Shown here: in pieces, positions 49,964 to 56,889 of the stretch
Numbering within the stretch: the stretch's first letter is position 1
Layout: every line of letters starts with the position of its first letter
NCBI RefSeq assembly: GCF_025460805.1
Contig: NZ_JAMXFJ010000002.1
Span: 507,490-571,489 of the forward strand
DNA: 64,000 bases
Direction: 5' to 3'
Origin: Microvirga sesbaniae
Lineage (GTDB): Bacteria; Pseudomonadota; Alphaproteobacteria; Rhizobiales; Beijerinckiaceae
Position numbers and translations under genes: made by a program
The notes under the pieces: generated by a model
What the model saw: the letters and a program-made list of their open reading frames with translations, nothing else
The model's database searches: none
What the model was told of the DNA's origin: nothing

Positions 49964-50731
49964 CTACCCGCCCAGCACCCGCGAGAGCGTGAAGGCCGCG
50001 AGAAACCCCGCCACGGTGATCAGCCCGGCATATTCGTGGGCGGTCTCGAAGGCTTCCGGCACCATGGTGTCGGCCAGCATGGCCAGGATCGCCCCGGCCG
50101 CCACGGCGGTGACGAACGCGATGGTGGCCGGCCCCGTCTCGGCGAAGACCGCGTAGCCGAGGAGCGCCGCGATCCCCGAGGCGAGCGCGATGCCGCCCCA
50201 GATGCCGAAGATGTAGGCCCTGGAGCGCCCGGCCCGGCGCATGCCGGCGGCGCTCGACAGCCCCTCGGGCAGGTTCGACAGGAAAACCGCCGCCACGGCC
50301 ACGAGGCTCACCCCCTGGCCGGCGAGCAGGCTCACGCCGATCACGATGGATTCCGGGATGCCGTCGAGGAGCGCGCCGAGCGCGATGGCGAGCCCGCTGC
50401 CCTCCTGGTCGTGCGAGGGCTGGCGCGCATCCGGGGCGGTGCCGGAGCGCTTGCGGTGCTTGGCGCCGCGCCGCGTCACGACGATGTTCGCCCCCGTATA
50501 GACGGCTGCGCCGGCGAGAAATCCCAGCGACGTCGACGCGATGCCGCCCGTGCGGTACGCCTCGTCCATGAGGTCGAAGGACAGCGCCGAGATCAGCACC
50601 CCGGCCCCGAACGCCATCACGGCCGCGATGACCCGCTGCGGCAGCTTGACGAAGGTCCCGATCAGCGCCCCGAGCACGAGAGCGGACCCGCTGAGCAGAC
50701 CCCACAGACCGGCCTGGATGACCATAGGCAT
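49964..50731 (-). CDS. ZIP family metal transporter, 255 aa
   Basis: Inner-membrane protein related to the ZIP divalent cation (zinc, iron) importers. The metal-site helices IALGALLDGIPESIVIGVSLL (TM4, with the DGxPE motif) and VAAVFLSNLPEGLSSAAGMR (TM5) are present, plus a histidine/lysine-rich cytoplasmic loop with a histidine (AKHRKRSG...SHDQEG). Eight hydrophobic segments fit. Start ATG at 50731; the next in-frame ATG is at 50725. Direction and substrate are inferred from family only. Confidence 0.88.
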   Translation of the reverse strand: MPMVIQAGLWGLLSGSALVLGALIGTFVKLPQRVIAAVMAFGAGVLISALSFDLMDEAYRTGGIASTSLGFLAGAAVYTGANIVVTRRGAKHRKRSGTAPDARQPSHDQEGSGLAIALGALLDGIPESIVIGVSLLAGQGVSLVAVAAVFLSNLPEGLSSAAGMRRAGRSRAYIFGIWGGIALASGIAALLGYAVFAETGPATIAFVTAVAAGAILAMLADTMVPEAFETAHEYAGLITVAGFLAAFTLSRVLGG

Positions 50732-50876
50732 GAAACGTTCTCCGGTGGATGGGGAGAACGTGATGGGGGGCGGTAGGGTTCGGGGCTGCGTCGGGCGAGG
50801 CTTGCATGGAACGAGGCATGGAAGAAACGATGGAACCGGTCGGCGGGCGCGTCGCCCGCCCGTGCGCTTCCATGCA

Positions 50877-51137
50877 TCACGGCAGCTGGTCGGTGAGGAC
50901 CCGCTCGACCCAGGCGCCCGCCTCCTCCTGCGTGGCGAACAGGGGCGCGCCGCCGATGTCGCATTTGCCGAAGCCGGCCTCCAGGTGCCAGAGGCCCTTG
51001 TGCTCGGGTTCGTGGGCGTCGCCGTCGAGGCGCACGATCACGGCGGCGAGCTGGCCGCCGGCCAGGACGAGCCGGCCCTCGCTGTCATGGCCGTCGATCA
51101 GGACGTCGATGGGTTGATACGAGATGTCGAGGGGCAT
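50877..51137 (-). CDS. hypothetical protein, 86 aa
   Basis: Compact alpha/beta-type small protein: DISYQPIDVLIDGHDSEGRLVLAGGQLAAVIVRLDGD, then HLEAGFGKCDIGGAPLFATQEEAGAWVERVL. It contains one cysteine and no hydrophobic segment. Start ATG at 51137. The pattern looks like a real folded domain, not a shadow frame, but I do not recognise a named family. Confidence 0.7.
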   Translation of the reverse strand: MPLDISYQPIDVLIDGHDSEGRLVLAGGQLAAVIVRLDGDAHEPEHKGLWHLEAGFGKCDIGGAPLFATQEEAGAWVERVLTDQLP

Positions 51138-51315
51138 GGCGCTCCCCCTGGTTGCCGGCGGGGGCCCGAATCTCCCTCAGCCGCCGGCGCCCGGACGTCC
51201 TTGCCGGCGATGGGCCATTGTAGGCCCTTCGGGAGCGGCCCGCCAGAGCGTTTCCGCCCGGCCGCCGGACCGTCCGCCCCGCGGCCCTCACAAAAAATTC
51301 GAAGAATGTCTCGGG

Positions 51316-51349
51316 TGTGAAGCGCTTCACAGCGACGTTCCGCAACGTC
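51316..51349. promoter_or_regulatory. two adjacent palindromes upstream of the 94-aa repeat protein
   Basis: TGTGAAGCGCTTCACA (51316-51331) is a perfect 16-base palindrome and resembles LacI/GalR-type operators. Next is GACGTT-CCGC-AACGTC (51334-51349). Both lie 80-115 bases before the 94-aa gene. Confidence 0.6.
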
Positions 51350-51429
51350 AGGCAAAGTCCCATCATCGCCAACGGAGAGAGCATCTCAGGCGGTCTTGAG
51401 AGCAACGCTTAACGAAGAGGAACATACCC

Positions 51430-51714
51430 ATGGAAAACTACCAGTTCTCCGACAACGACATCTTCCAGGACGCCTACAACACCGCTTTCGGCGGCAGCGC
51501 CACCTCGGCGCAGGTCGGCAACATCGTCGACGCCGACACCCTGCTCGACAGCAGCCACGACTATTTCGGCGGCGTCAACATGCAGGATTCCTACAACACC
51601 ATCGACCAGGTGGCGACGAACACCGCCGTGTTCGGCAACGCGACCTCGGCCCAGGTCGCCAGCATCAACGACAGCGACACGCTCGTCGACAACAGCCACC
51701 CGCACTACTTCTGA
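51430..51714 (+). CDS. acidic two-repeat protein of unknown function, 94 aa
   Basis: No family recognised. The protein contains two related halves: QDAYNT (13-18)...ATSAQV (24-29)...DADTLLDSSHDYF (34-46), and QDSYNT (52-57)...ATSAQV (71-76)...DSDTLVDNSHPHYF (81-94). It has no lysine, arginine, cysteine or tryptophan, and about fourteen aspartates, so it is strongly acidic. No signal peptide. GAAGAGGAA precedes the ATG. Two palindromes lie upstream and a strong terminator follows, so it is a stand-alone transcript. The alternating S/T/N/D pattern suggests beta-solenoid or fibre-like packing, by inference. Confidence 0.8.
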   Translation: MENYQFSDNDIFQDAYNTAFGGSATSAQVGNIVDADTLLDSSHDYFGGVNMQDSYNTIDQVATNTAVFGNATSAQVASINDSDTLVDNSHPHYF

Positions 51715-51727
51715 TCCTGAGCCTGCC

Positions 51728-51762
51728 GGAGCGCCACGGCCCGAGGGCCTGGCGCTCCTTTT
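51728..51762 (+). terminator. terminator of the 94-aa repeat gene
   Basis: Stem GGAGCGCCA / TGGCGCTCC with an inner GGCC/GGCC, followed by TTTT. It starts 14 bases after the stop. Confidence 0.85.
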
Positions 51763-51857
51763 CGGCTTTTCCCCGGTCCGCCCTCGCGCCGCCATGAAGC
51801 GCCGCCCCCGGCCCCGCACCGCGACGACCCGGCCGCCATCTCCCGCTTCCGACGACG

Positions 51858-51886
51858 CAAAAGGGCGGCCCTCGCGGCCGCCCTCT
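51858..51886 (-). terminator. terminator of the DUF3309 gene
   Basis: Read on the minus strand: AGGGCGGCC-GCGAG-GGCCGCCCT followed by TTTT, about 25 bases after the DUF3309 stop. Confidence 0.8.
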
Positions 51887-51912
51887 TCACGTCGCAGCCG
51901 GAATCCGAAGCG

Positions 51913-52071
51913 TCAGAGCCGTCCCATCAGCAGCAGGATGATGAGGATGAGCAGGACCACGCCGAGGAGACCGCTCGGGCCGTAGCCCCAGCCCCGGCTG
52001 TAGGGCCAGGCCGGAACGGCCCCGATGAGAAGCAGGATGACGAGAATGAGCAGGATGGTGCTGATTGCCAT
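51913..52071 (-). CDS. DUF3309 family small membrane protein, 52 aa
   Basis: Very hydrophobic: MAISTILLILVILLLIGAVPAWPYSRGWGYGPSGLLGVVLLILIILLLMGRL. It forms two membrane helices linked by the family's PAWPYSRGWGYGPSG turn. Proteins of this kind are often stress-induced. A possible EcfG-type promoter lies 55-80 bases upstream, back-to-back with that of nepR. Start ATG at 52071. Confidence 0.93.
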   Translation of the reverse strand: MAISTILLILVILLLIGAVPAWPYSRGWGYGPSGLLGVVLLILIILLLMGRL

Positions 52072-52125
52072 GGAAATACTCCCTCTACACGGACCCGCCG
52101 CGCAATGGCGGCGTTCATCCAGGGA

Positions 52126-52151
52126 AACTTGGCCGTAAGAGAAAAAGTTCC
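52126..52151 (-). promoter_or_regulatory. possible EcfG-type promoter of DUF3309
   Basis: Minus strand GGAAC (52151-52147), 17 bases, AGTT (52129-52126). One mismatch in the -10 element. Confidence 0.35.
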
Positions 52152-52197
52152 CGCCTCTTTTGCCTGTGGATGGCCCCGACGGGGTAGGTTCCGGGGC

Positions 52198-52222
52198 GGA
52201 ACGATCACCCTGGCTTGACGTT
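52198..52222 (+). promoter_or_regulatory. EcfG-type promoter of nepR-ecfG
   Basis: GGAAC (52198-52202), 16 bases, CGTT (52219-52222): exact match to the general stress sigma consensus. It implies that ecfG controls its own operon, as is known in other alphaproteobacteria. Confidence 0.8.
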
Positions 52223-52281
52223 AGCTCCACGGCGATGGGGTGCCGCCGTCAGCGCGTCCCCTGCGGGAGGTCGCCGCTTCG

Positions 52282-52527
52282 ATGGACCAGGACAGCCCGA
52301 TGCAGAAAAAGAACCCGAACGCGATGCCCCACGACATTCCAGAACCAATCCCTGGCCTCCGAAAATCCGATTCCCCCGCCCTGAGCCCCTCGGTCCAGGC
52401 CCAGATCGGCCAGCGCCTGCGCCAGTTCTACGATGCCCTGGCGCTGGGCGAGCAGCCGGTGCCGGACCGGTTCATCGAGATCATCAACCGGCTCGACGGC
52501 GCGAAGGGAGAGAAGCAGCAGTCATGA
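52282..52527 (+). CDS. nepR: NepR-type anti-sigma factor, 81 aa
   Basis: Binds and holds the EcfG sigma factor until phosphorylated PhyR takes it away. The core helix pair is SPSVQAQIGQRLRQFYDALALGEQPVPDRFIEIINRLDGA (residues ~35-75), which matches the NepR consensus (IGxxLRxxYxxxVxxPVPDRFxxLLxxL). Flanks are disordered, as usual. Its TGA overlaps the ecfG ATG (ATGA), giving the usual coupled pair. Start ATG at 52282. PhyR is not in the window. Confidence 0.93.
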   Translation: MDQDSPMQKKNPNAMPHDIPEPIPGLRKSDSPALSPSVQAQIGQRLRQFYDALALGEQPVPDRFIEIINRLDGAKGEKQQS

Positions 52528-53072
52528 GTATCGACATCGATTTGCGCGACTCCATGCTCAAGGCGACGCCGAACCTGCGCGCCTTCGCCATTTCCCTCAC
52601 CAACAACGTGGACCGCGCCGACGACCTCGTGCAGGAAACCCTGATGCGGGCGATCGCCAACATCGATCGCTTCCAGCCCGGCACGAACATGCAGGCCTGG
52701 CTCTTCACCATCCTGCGCAACCTGTTCCATTCCGAATACCGCAAGCGCCGCCGCGAGGTGGAGGATGCGGACGGCAAGTACGCGGCCGCCCTCTCGGTTC
52801 AGCCGGACCAGATGCCCCATCTCGATTTCGAGGATCTGCAGAAGGCGCTCGCCCGTCTGCCCCACGACCAGCGCGAGGCGCTGCTGCTGGTGGGCGCCTC
52901 GGGCTTCTCCTACGAGCAGGCGGCAGAGATCTGCGGCTGCGCGGTCGGCACCATCAAGAGCCGGGTCAACCGCGCCCGCAACCGGCTGGCCGAGCTGATG
53001 CACTTCACCGACATGGAGGAGGATCTCGGCCCCGACCGCGTCACCCTGTCGGTGATGCACGCCGTCGCGTGA
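52524..53072 (+). CDS. ecfG: EcfG-family general stress sigma factor, 182 aa
   Basis: ECF sigma factor of the alphaproteobacterial general stress response. Region 2 is LRAFAISLTNNVDRADDLVQETLMRAIANIDRFQPGTNMQAWLFTILRNLFHSEYRKRRREVED; region 4 is ALARLPHDQREALLLVGASGFSYEQAAEICGCAVGTIKSRVNRARNRLAELM. It recognises GGAAC...CGTT promoters, one of which lies upstream of its own operon. Co-translated with nepR. Start ATG at 52524. Confidence 0.96.
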   Translation: MSIDIDLRDSMLKATPNLRAFAISLTNNVDRADDLVQETLMRAIANIDRFQPGTNMQAWLFTILRNLFHSEYRKRRREVEDADGKYAAALSVQPDQMPHLDFEDLQKALARLPHDQREALLLVGASGFSYEQAAEICGCAVGTIKSRVNRARNRLAELMHFTDMEEDLGPDRVTLSVMHAVA

Positions 53073-53103
53073 CGGGCCTTGGACCGTCGGGGCTTTCTTG
53101 ATC

Positions 53104-53136
53104 GACAGGCGCGCCCAGAGGGGCGCCTGCTGTTTT
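53104..53136 (+). terminator. terminator after ecfG
   Basis: Stem CAGGCG...CGCCTG with inner GCCC/GGGG pairing, then CTGTTTTA, about 30 bases after the stop. Confidence 0.7.
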
Positions 53137-53138
53137 AG

Positions 53139-53202
53139 CGCATCGGAAGAGAGCATCGGATGAATCCCAAAAGTGGTGCCCACTTTTGGGTCCGAGGCTC
53201 TA
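53139..53202. repeat. family-2 repeat
   Basis: GAGCATCGGATGAATCCCAAAAGTGGTGCCCACTTTTGGGTCCGAGGCTC, between ecfG and the convergent infA, with a partial copy before it. Confidence 0.8.
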
Positions 53203-53481
53203 GCGACGCCGGAACTGCTGGTTGCCGCGCTGCGGCGGACGCGGACCGGAAGAGGCACCCGAATCCTTGTGACGGAAGATGAGCCGGCCCTTCTCCAGGT
53301 CGTAGGGCGACATCTCGACGGTCACGCGGTCGCCGGCCAGGGTCTTGATGCGGTTCTTCTTCATCTTGCCGGCCGTATAGGCGATGACCTCGTGCCCGTT
53401 GTCGAGCTGCACGCGGTAGCGCGCGTCGGGCAGAATCTCGGTCACAAGTCCTTCAAAGGTGATCAGTTCTTCCTTTGCCAT
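53200..53481 (-). CDS. infA: translation initiation factor IF-1 type protein, 93 aa
   Basis: OB-fold S1-like protein that binds the ribosomal A site on the 30S subunit. Residues 1-72 match IF-1 ([72 protein letters not shown]). About 20 extra residues follow ([15 protein letters not shown]), basic and probably RNA-contacting. The usual IF-1 is 72 aa, so this may be a second, longer paralogue. It lies downstream of cspA, separated by a terminator. Start ATG at 53481. Confidence 0.9.
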   Translation of the reverse strand: MAKEELITFEGLVTEILPDARYRVQLDNGHEVIAYTAGKMKKNRIKTLAGDRVTVEMSPYDLEKGRLIFRHKDSGASSGPRPPQRGNQQFRRR

Positions 53482-53500
53482 GCAAAGCCTTCCTCATAAC

Positions 53501-53528
53501 AAAAAAGCCGCCCCTGAATCGGAACGGC
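53501..53528 (-). terminator. terminator between cspA and infA
   Basis: Minus strand stem GCCG-TTCC / GGGG-CGGC (G-U pairs allowed) with GATTCA loop, then TTTTTTG. A second perfect inverted repeat, GAGGACGTGC-AG-GCACGTCCTC, lies at 53538-53559. Confidence 0.7.
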
Positions 53529-53571
53529 CATATGCAAGAGGACGTGCAGGCACGTCCTCCGGCATCAAACC

Positions 53572-53781
53572 TTACGCGTTCTGCAGGTTCACTGCAGAGG
53601 TGCGGCCGGTGCGCTGGTCGGTCTGAAGCTCGTAAGAGATCTTCTGGCCTTCGCGCAAGCCGCGCATGCCGGCGCGCTCGAGAGCGGTCGCATGAACGAA
53701 CACATCCTTGCCGCCGTTGTCGGGCTGGATGAAACCATAACCCTTGGTTTCATTGTACCACTTCACGGTTCCCTGTTCCAT
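53572..53781 (-). CDS. cold-shock (CspA family) protein, 69 aa
   Basis: OB-fold RNA chaperone. RNP1 (KGYGFIQPD) and RNP2 (VFVHAT) are both present, and the full 69-residue length matches the family. Start ATG at 53781 (MEQGTVKWYNETKGYGF). The ~160-base upstream region would be a long leader, as is usual for csp mRNAs. The next gene in the same direction is infA. Confidence 0.96.
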   Translation of the reverse strand: MEQGTVKWYNETKGYGFIQPDNGGKDVFVHATALERAGMRGLREGQKISYELQTDQRTGRTSAVNLQNA

Positions 53782-54018
53782 GGGAAATCCTTTTTCACTG
53801 TCGATTGCACGTGGATGAGGGCCCCAAGGCCAGTCACCCGCTAGTCGATAGATGGTAGAGAAGGAACGTGCGCCCGGCAGTGCCAAAGCGGGAAGCCCAG
53901 TCGTCCGGCCAAATGTCGATGGGCAGTACCTAAGGCACGGATGGGGCAATTACAAGGCAAAGGCTCTTTTCGCGCCGGACCGCAATTCGGTTGGAATTCC
54001 GGCTATTTCCGGGCCGAT
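53782..54018. other. leader/intergenic region upstream of cspA
   Basis: No gene seen. It probably holds the cspA promoter and 5' untranslated region; no structured RNA element was recognised by eye. Confidence 0.5.
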
Positions 54019-54273
54019 CTAGCGGCTCCCCCGGATGCCGGCCAGGATGTCCCGCAGGGCGTCCTCGCCGGCCGGCGTGAAGACGATCTCCCGGCCGTCC
54101 GCCTTGACGAGGCCGCGTCCGTCGAGTTCGTCCACGGCCCCGTCGCTCGCCCGGTGGCCGGTGCCGTCCTTCTGGACCACGCTGCGGACCCGCTGGCCGC
54201 TCGACAGTTCGTGATAGGCCGCGAAGGCGAAGACCGCCAGCGCCTCGTCGCTCAATCCGGACAGATCGGCCAT
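54019..54273 (-). CDS. hypothetical protein, 84 aa
   Basis: Small soluble protein that looks like a winged-helix remnant: LSDEALAVFAFAAYHELSSGQRV, then VVQKDGTGHRASDGAVDELDGRGLVKADGREIVFTPAGEDALRDIL. The second part resembles the recognition and wing region of a PadR/MarR-type domain. DNA binding is only a possibility. Start ATG at 54273. Confidence 0.6.
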   Translation of the reverse strand: MADLSGLSDEALAVFAFAAYHELSSGQRVRSVVQKDGTGHRASDGAVDELDGRGLVKADGREIVFTPAGEDALRDILAGIRGSR

Positions 54274-54379
54274 CGTTCAACCTCGGTTCGTCGGGACATC
54301 CCGTTCCGGTCAATGCAAACCCGGCGCGACCGTTCAACCGCCGCGGTCAAAAAACCGCGACGAGCGGCGATCCGGGTTT

Positions 54380-54444
54380 CCAGGAACTCTCGCCAGGAAC
54401 ACTCGCCAGGAACACTCGCCAGGAACACTCGCCAGGAACACTCG
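54380..54444 (+). repeat. five tandem 13-base repeats carrying GGAAC
   Basis: CCAGGAACACTCG (first unit CCAGGAACTCTCG) five times in a row at 54380, 54393, 54406, 54419 and 54432. Each unit contains the -35 element GGAAC of EcfG promoters; the last forms a full promoter. Confidence 0.9.
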
Positions 54445-54460
54445 CCCGCGCCTTCACGTT
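54435..54460 (+). promoter_or_regulatory. EcfG-type promoter of the BON-domain gene
   Basis: GGAAC (54435-54439) in the last tandem unit, 17 bases, CGTT (54457-54460), about 57 bases before the start codon. Confidence 0.65.
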
Positions 54461-54517
54461 GGTGGCTCGAAACCACCAGCCGGTGGCCTCGGGCCACCCA
54501 GGACGAGGAGCGCTCCC

Positions 54518-55393
54518 ATGGCCAACGACCGCCGTTACAGCAATCCGGATTTCGACCAGCGCGACCGCGAGGACGACGGCTACATCGCCCGCCGCGGCTT
54601 CGGCAACCGCCGCGCGGGATACGACAGCGGCCCCCGTTCCGGCCAGGATGACGGCTGGCGGCTGGAGCGGGACGTCCGCGAGCGCGATTACGGGGATTCC
54701 GCCGGCTACGGCACCGGCGGATCGGCCCTCGACTGGCACGACGTGGTGGGCGACGATCGCATCGGCTCCGAGCGCCGGGTCTTCGGCTCCGACCGCCGCC
54801 GCGACCCGGATCAGTTCGGGCAGGACCGCTACGGCCGCGACCGCACCGGCCAGGATCGGTATCGTTCCGAGAGCTTCGGGCGCGGCTCGCGCGACTACAA
54901 CGAGGATCGCGGCCTCCTCGAGCGGGCCGGCGACGAGCTCCGGTCCTGGTTCGGGGACGAGGATGCGGAGCGCCGCCGCGACAGGGACATGCGCGAGGCC
55001 GGCCAGCATCGCGGCCGCGGGCCGAAAGGCTATCAGCGCTCCGATGCCCGCATCCTGGAGGATGTGAACGACCGGCTCACCGAAGATCCGCATCTGGATG
55101 CCTCCGAGATCGAGGTGCGGGTGGAGAACCGGGAGGTCACCCTCACGGGCACGGTGAACAGCCGCTTCGAGAAGCGCCACGCGGAGGACCTGGCGGAGTC
55201 GATCTCCGGGGTATCCCACGTGCAGAACAACCTGCGCATCCAGCAGCAGGCGGATGCGGGCATCGCCGGCACCATGATGTCGGGCGCGGGCGCCGCGGGC
55301 GCCGGCAGCACCGGCCTTCCGGAGACCGCAGGCGCCGGGACGGTCGGCACGACCCGCCGGCGCACCGGCGGGTCCTCGGGCGGCGGCACCTGA
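54518..55393 (+). CDS. BON domain-containing protein with disordered N-terminus, 291 aa
   Basis: Stress-type protein. The first ~150 residues are Arg/Asp/Gly/Tyr-rich and low-complexity (RRYSNPDFDQRDREDDGY...). The family hallmark SWFGDEDAERRRDRDMREAGQHRGRGPKGYQRSDARILEDVNDRLTEDPHLDAS leads into a BON domain (IEVRVENREVTLTGTVNSRFEKRHAEDLAESISGVSHVQNNLRIQ). The C-terminus is glycine/alanine/threonine-rich. No signal peptide. BON domains bind phospholipid or partner proteins. Start ATG at 54518. The tandem GGAAC repeat upstream suggests EcfG control. Confidence 0.9.
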   Translation: MANDRRYSNPDFDQRDREDDGYIARRGFGNRRAGYDSGPRSGQDDGWRLERDVRERDYGDSAGYGTGGSALDWHDVVGDDRIGSERRVFGSDRRRDPDQFGQDRYGRDRTGQDRYRSESFGRGSRDYNEDRGLLERAGDELRSWFGDEDAERRRDRDMREAGQHRGRGPKGYQRSDARILEDVNDRLTEDPHLDASEIEVRVENREVTLTGTVNSRFEKRHAEDLAESISGVSHVQNNLRIQQQADAGIAGTMMSGAGAAGAGSTGLPETAGAGTVGTTRRRTGGSSGGGT

Positions 55394-55529
55394 CGCCGAG
55401 GCTCATACCGCCGGTTTACCAGGATGCGCTTCTTCCCTTGGGGGCGAGGCGCATCTGTCGTACCAAGGCCTTTGCCTTTCCCTCGAAGCAGGTGCTCCCC
55501 ATATGGGGACGGGAAAGACGAGGACGCTC

Positions 55530-55904
55530 ATGGCAGGTATTTCCGTCACGCTCGAAGGCGACAACATTCAGCTGGCATTCCAGAAGGGCGAGCAATCGAC
55601 CGCCGTGGTCATGGACCCCCATGCCGCCCGCTCCTTGGTCAGGGCCGTGAGCCAGCTGCTCGCCGCCATCGGCGAGACCGGCGAGGACAGTGAGGAGATG
55701 CCGGAAGAAATGGTCGACGTGACGTCCCAGACCATCGATATCGGCATGGACGAGAACGGCATGGCCGTGGTGGCCCTCCAGGCCGGCATGATGCCCCCCT
55801 TCCTGCTGCGCCTGAAGGACGACGAAGCCCGCCACATCGCCCAGAGCCTGCTCGAGATCCTCAATTCTCCGCGAGATGTCAGGGTCTCGCACGGCGATCA
55901 TTGA
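55530..55904 (+). CDS. hypothetical protein, 124 aa
   Basis: Soluble protein beginning MAGISVTLEGDNIQLAFQKGEQSTAVVMDPHAARSLVRAVSQLL, then an acidic linker (GETGEDSEEMPEEMVDVTSQ) and LLRLKDDEARHIAQSLLEIL. No domain recognised. I chose the ATG at 55530 because GAGG lies about eight bases upstream; a longer start at 55503 is possible. Confidence 0.7.
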   Translation: MAGISVTLEGDNIQLAFQKGEQSTAVVMDPHAARSLVRAVSQLLAAIGETGEDSEEMPEEMVDVTSQTIDIGMDENGMAVVALQAGMMPPFLLRLKDDEARHIAQSLLEILNSPRDVRVSHGDH

Positions 55905-56008
55905 CCCCGATCCGGTCGGGCCGGGATCCTCGTCCCCTCACGAAAGCGCAGGACCGGGGCCGGTCCGCGCGGCACCTGAGCCTTTCCGGCATTCAGCTCG
56001 GCCGGTAA

Positions 56009-56033
56009 GGAACTTCATTACGGCCATTCTGTT
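56009..56033 (+). promoter_or_regulatory. possible EcfG-type promoter of the NTase/MPE operon
   Basis: GGAAC (56009-56013), 16 bases, TGTT (56030-56033), ending 40 bases before the start codon. Three sites in this region share the TGTT form. Confidence 0.45.
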
Positions 56034-56073
56034 GTCGAACGCGGGGCATTCTCGGCCGCGCTTGGACAAGGCC

Positions 56074-56889
56074 ATGGCAGTTCACGATCCCGATCTCGTT
56101 TCCGGCGCTCACCCGGGCGTTCCCATGATGGACGCCAAGGCGGAGCCGACCCTCAAATATCCAGAATCCGAAGCGTTCTATGCCGAAGCGCTTCGGGAAC
56201 TGAACCACCTCGGACTGCCCTTCCTGCTGGCGGGCACCTATGCGCTGTCCGCCTATACGGGCATCACCCGTCCGACCAAGGATCTCGACATCTTCTGCAA
56301 GGCCGGCGACTACACGCGCGTCCTGTCCCACTTCAAGAGCATCGGCTACTCCGTCGAGATCGAGGACGACCGCTGGCTCGGCAAGGTCTTCAAGGGCCAG
56401 TACTTCTTCGACGTGATCTTCGCCTCGTCGAACGGCACGATGCCGATCGGCGACCAGTGGTTCGAGCGCGCCCGCCAGATCGAGGTCTTCGGCTCGCCCG
56501 TGCGCATCGTCGGGCCGACCGAACTCGTCTGGTCGAAATGCTTCATCCAGCTGCGCCACCGCTACGACGGCGCCGACGTGGCGCACACGATCCTGAAGGC
56601 GCACGACCAGATCGACTGGCACGCCCTGCTCGCCTACATGGAAGTGCATTGGGAAGTGCTGCTCATGCACCTTCTCAACTTCCGCTGGATCTACCCGTCC
56701 GAGCGCGACAAGGTTCCGCGCTGGGTCATGGACGAGCTTCTCGACAGGCTCGCCAAGCAGCTCGATCTTCCGCCGCCGCAGATGAAGGTCTGCCGCGGGC
56801 GGATGTTCTCCCGCATCGATTACGAGATCGATGTCAAGCAATGGGGCTTCGCCGATGTGGGCGGCGAAGGTGAATGGCGGAATGAGTGA
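56074..56889 (+). CDS. nucleotidyltransferase-fold protein, 271 aa
   Basis: Polymerase-beta-like nucleotidyltransferase of the AbiEii/aminoglycoside-adenylyltransferase-like group. The GxYAL-DxD pattern is complete: FLLAGTYALSAYTGITRPTKDLDIFCK, with the metal pair in KDLDIF and the third aspartate in YFFDVIF. A C-terminal helical domain follows (DWHALLAYMEVHWEVLLMHLLNFRWIYP). Such enzymes add NMP to a small molecule, tRNA or protein; the target is unknown. Start ATG at 56074. Its stop overlaps the next gene by eight bases. Confidence 0.85.
   Translation: MAVHDPDLVSGAHPGVPMMDAKAEPTLKYPESEAFYAEALRELNHLGLPFLLAGTYALSAYTGITRPTKDLDIFCKAGDYTRVLSHFKSIGYSVEIEDDRWLGKVFKGQYFFDVIFASSNGTMPIGDQWFERARQIEVFGSPVRIVGPTELVWSKCFIQLRHRYDGADVAHTILKAHDQIDWHALLAYMEVHWEVLLMHLLNFRWIYPSERDKVPRWVMDELLDRLAKQLDLPPPQMKVCRGRMFSRIDYEIDVKQWGFADVGGEGEWRNE

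Noticed and set aside
53538-53559. Perfect inverted repeat considered as an integration site or operator
   Set aside because: It lies between cspA and infA next to a T-rich terminator and most simply belongs to the 3' end structure; no integrase or mobile gene is near.
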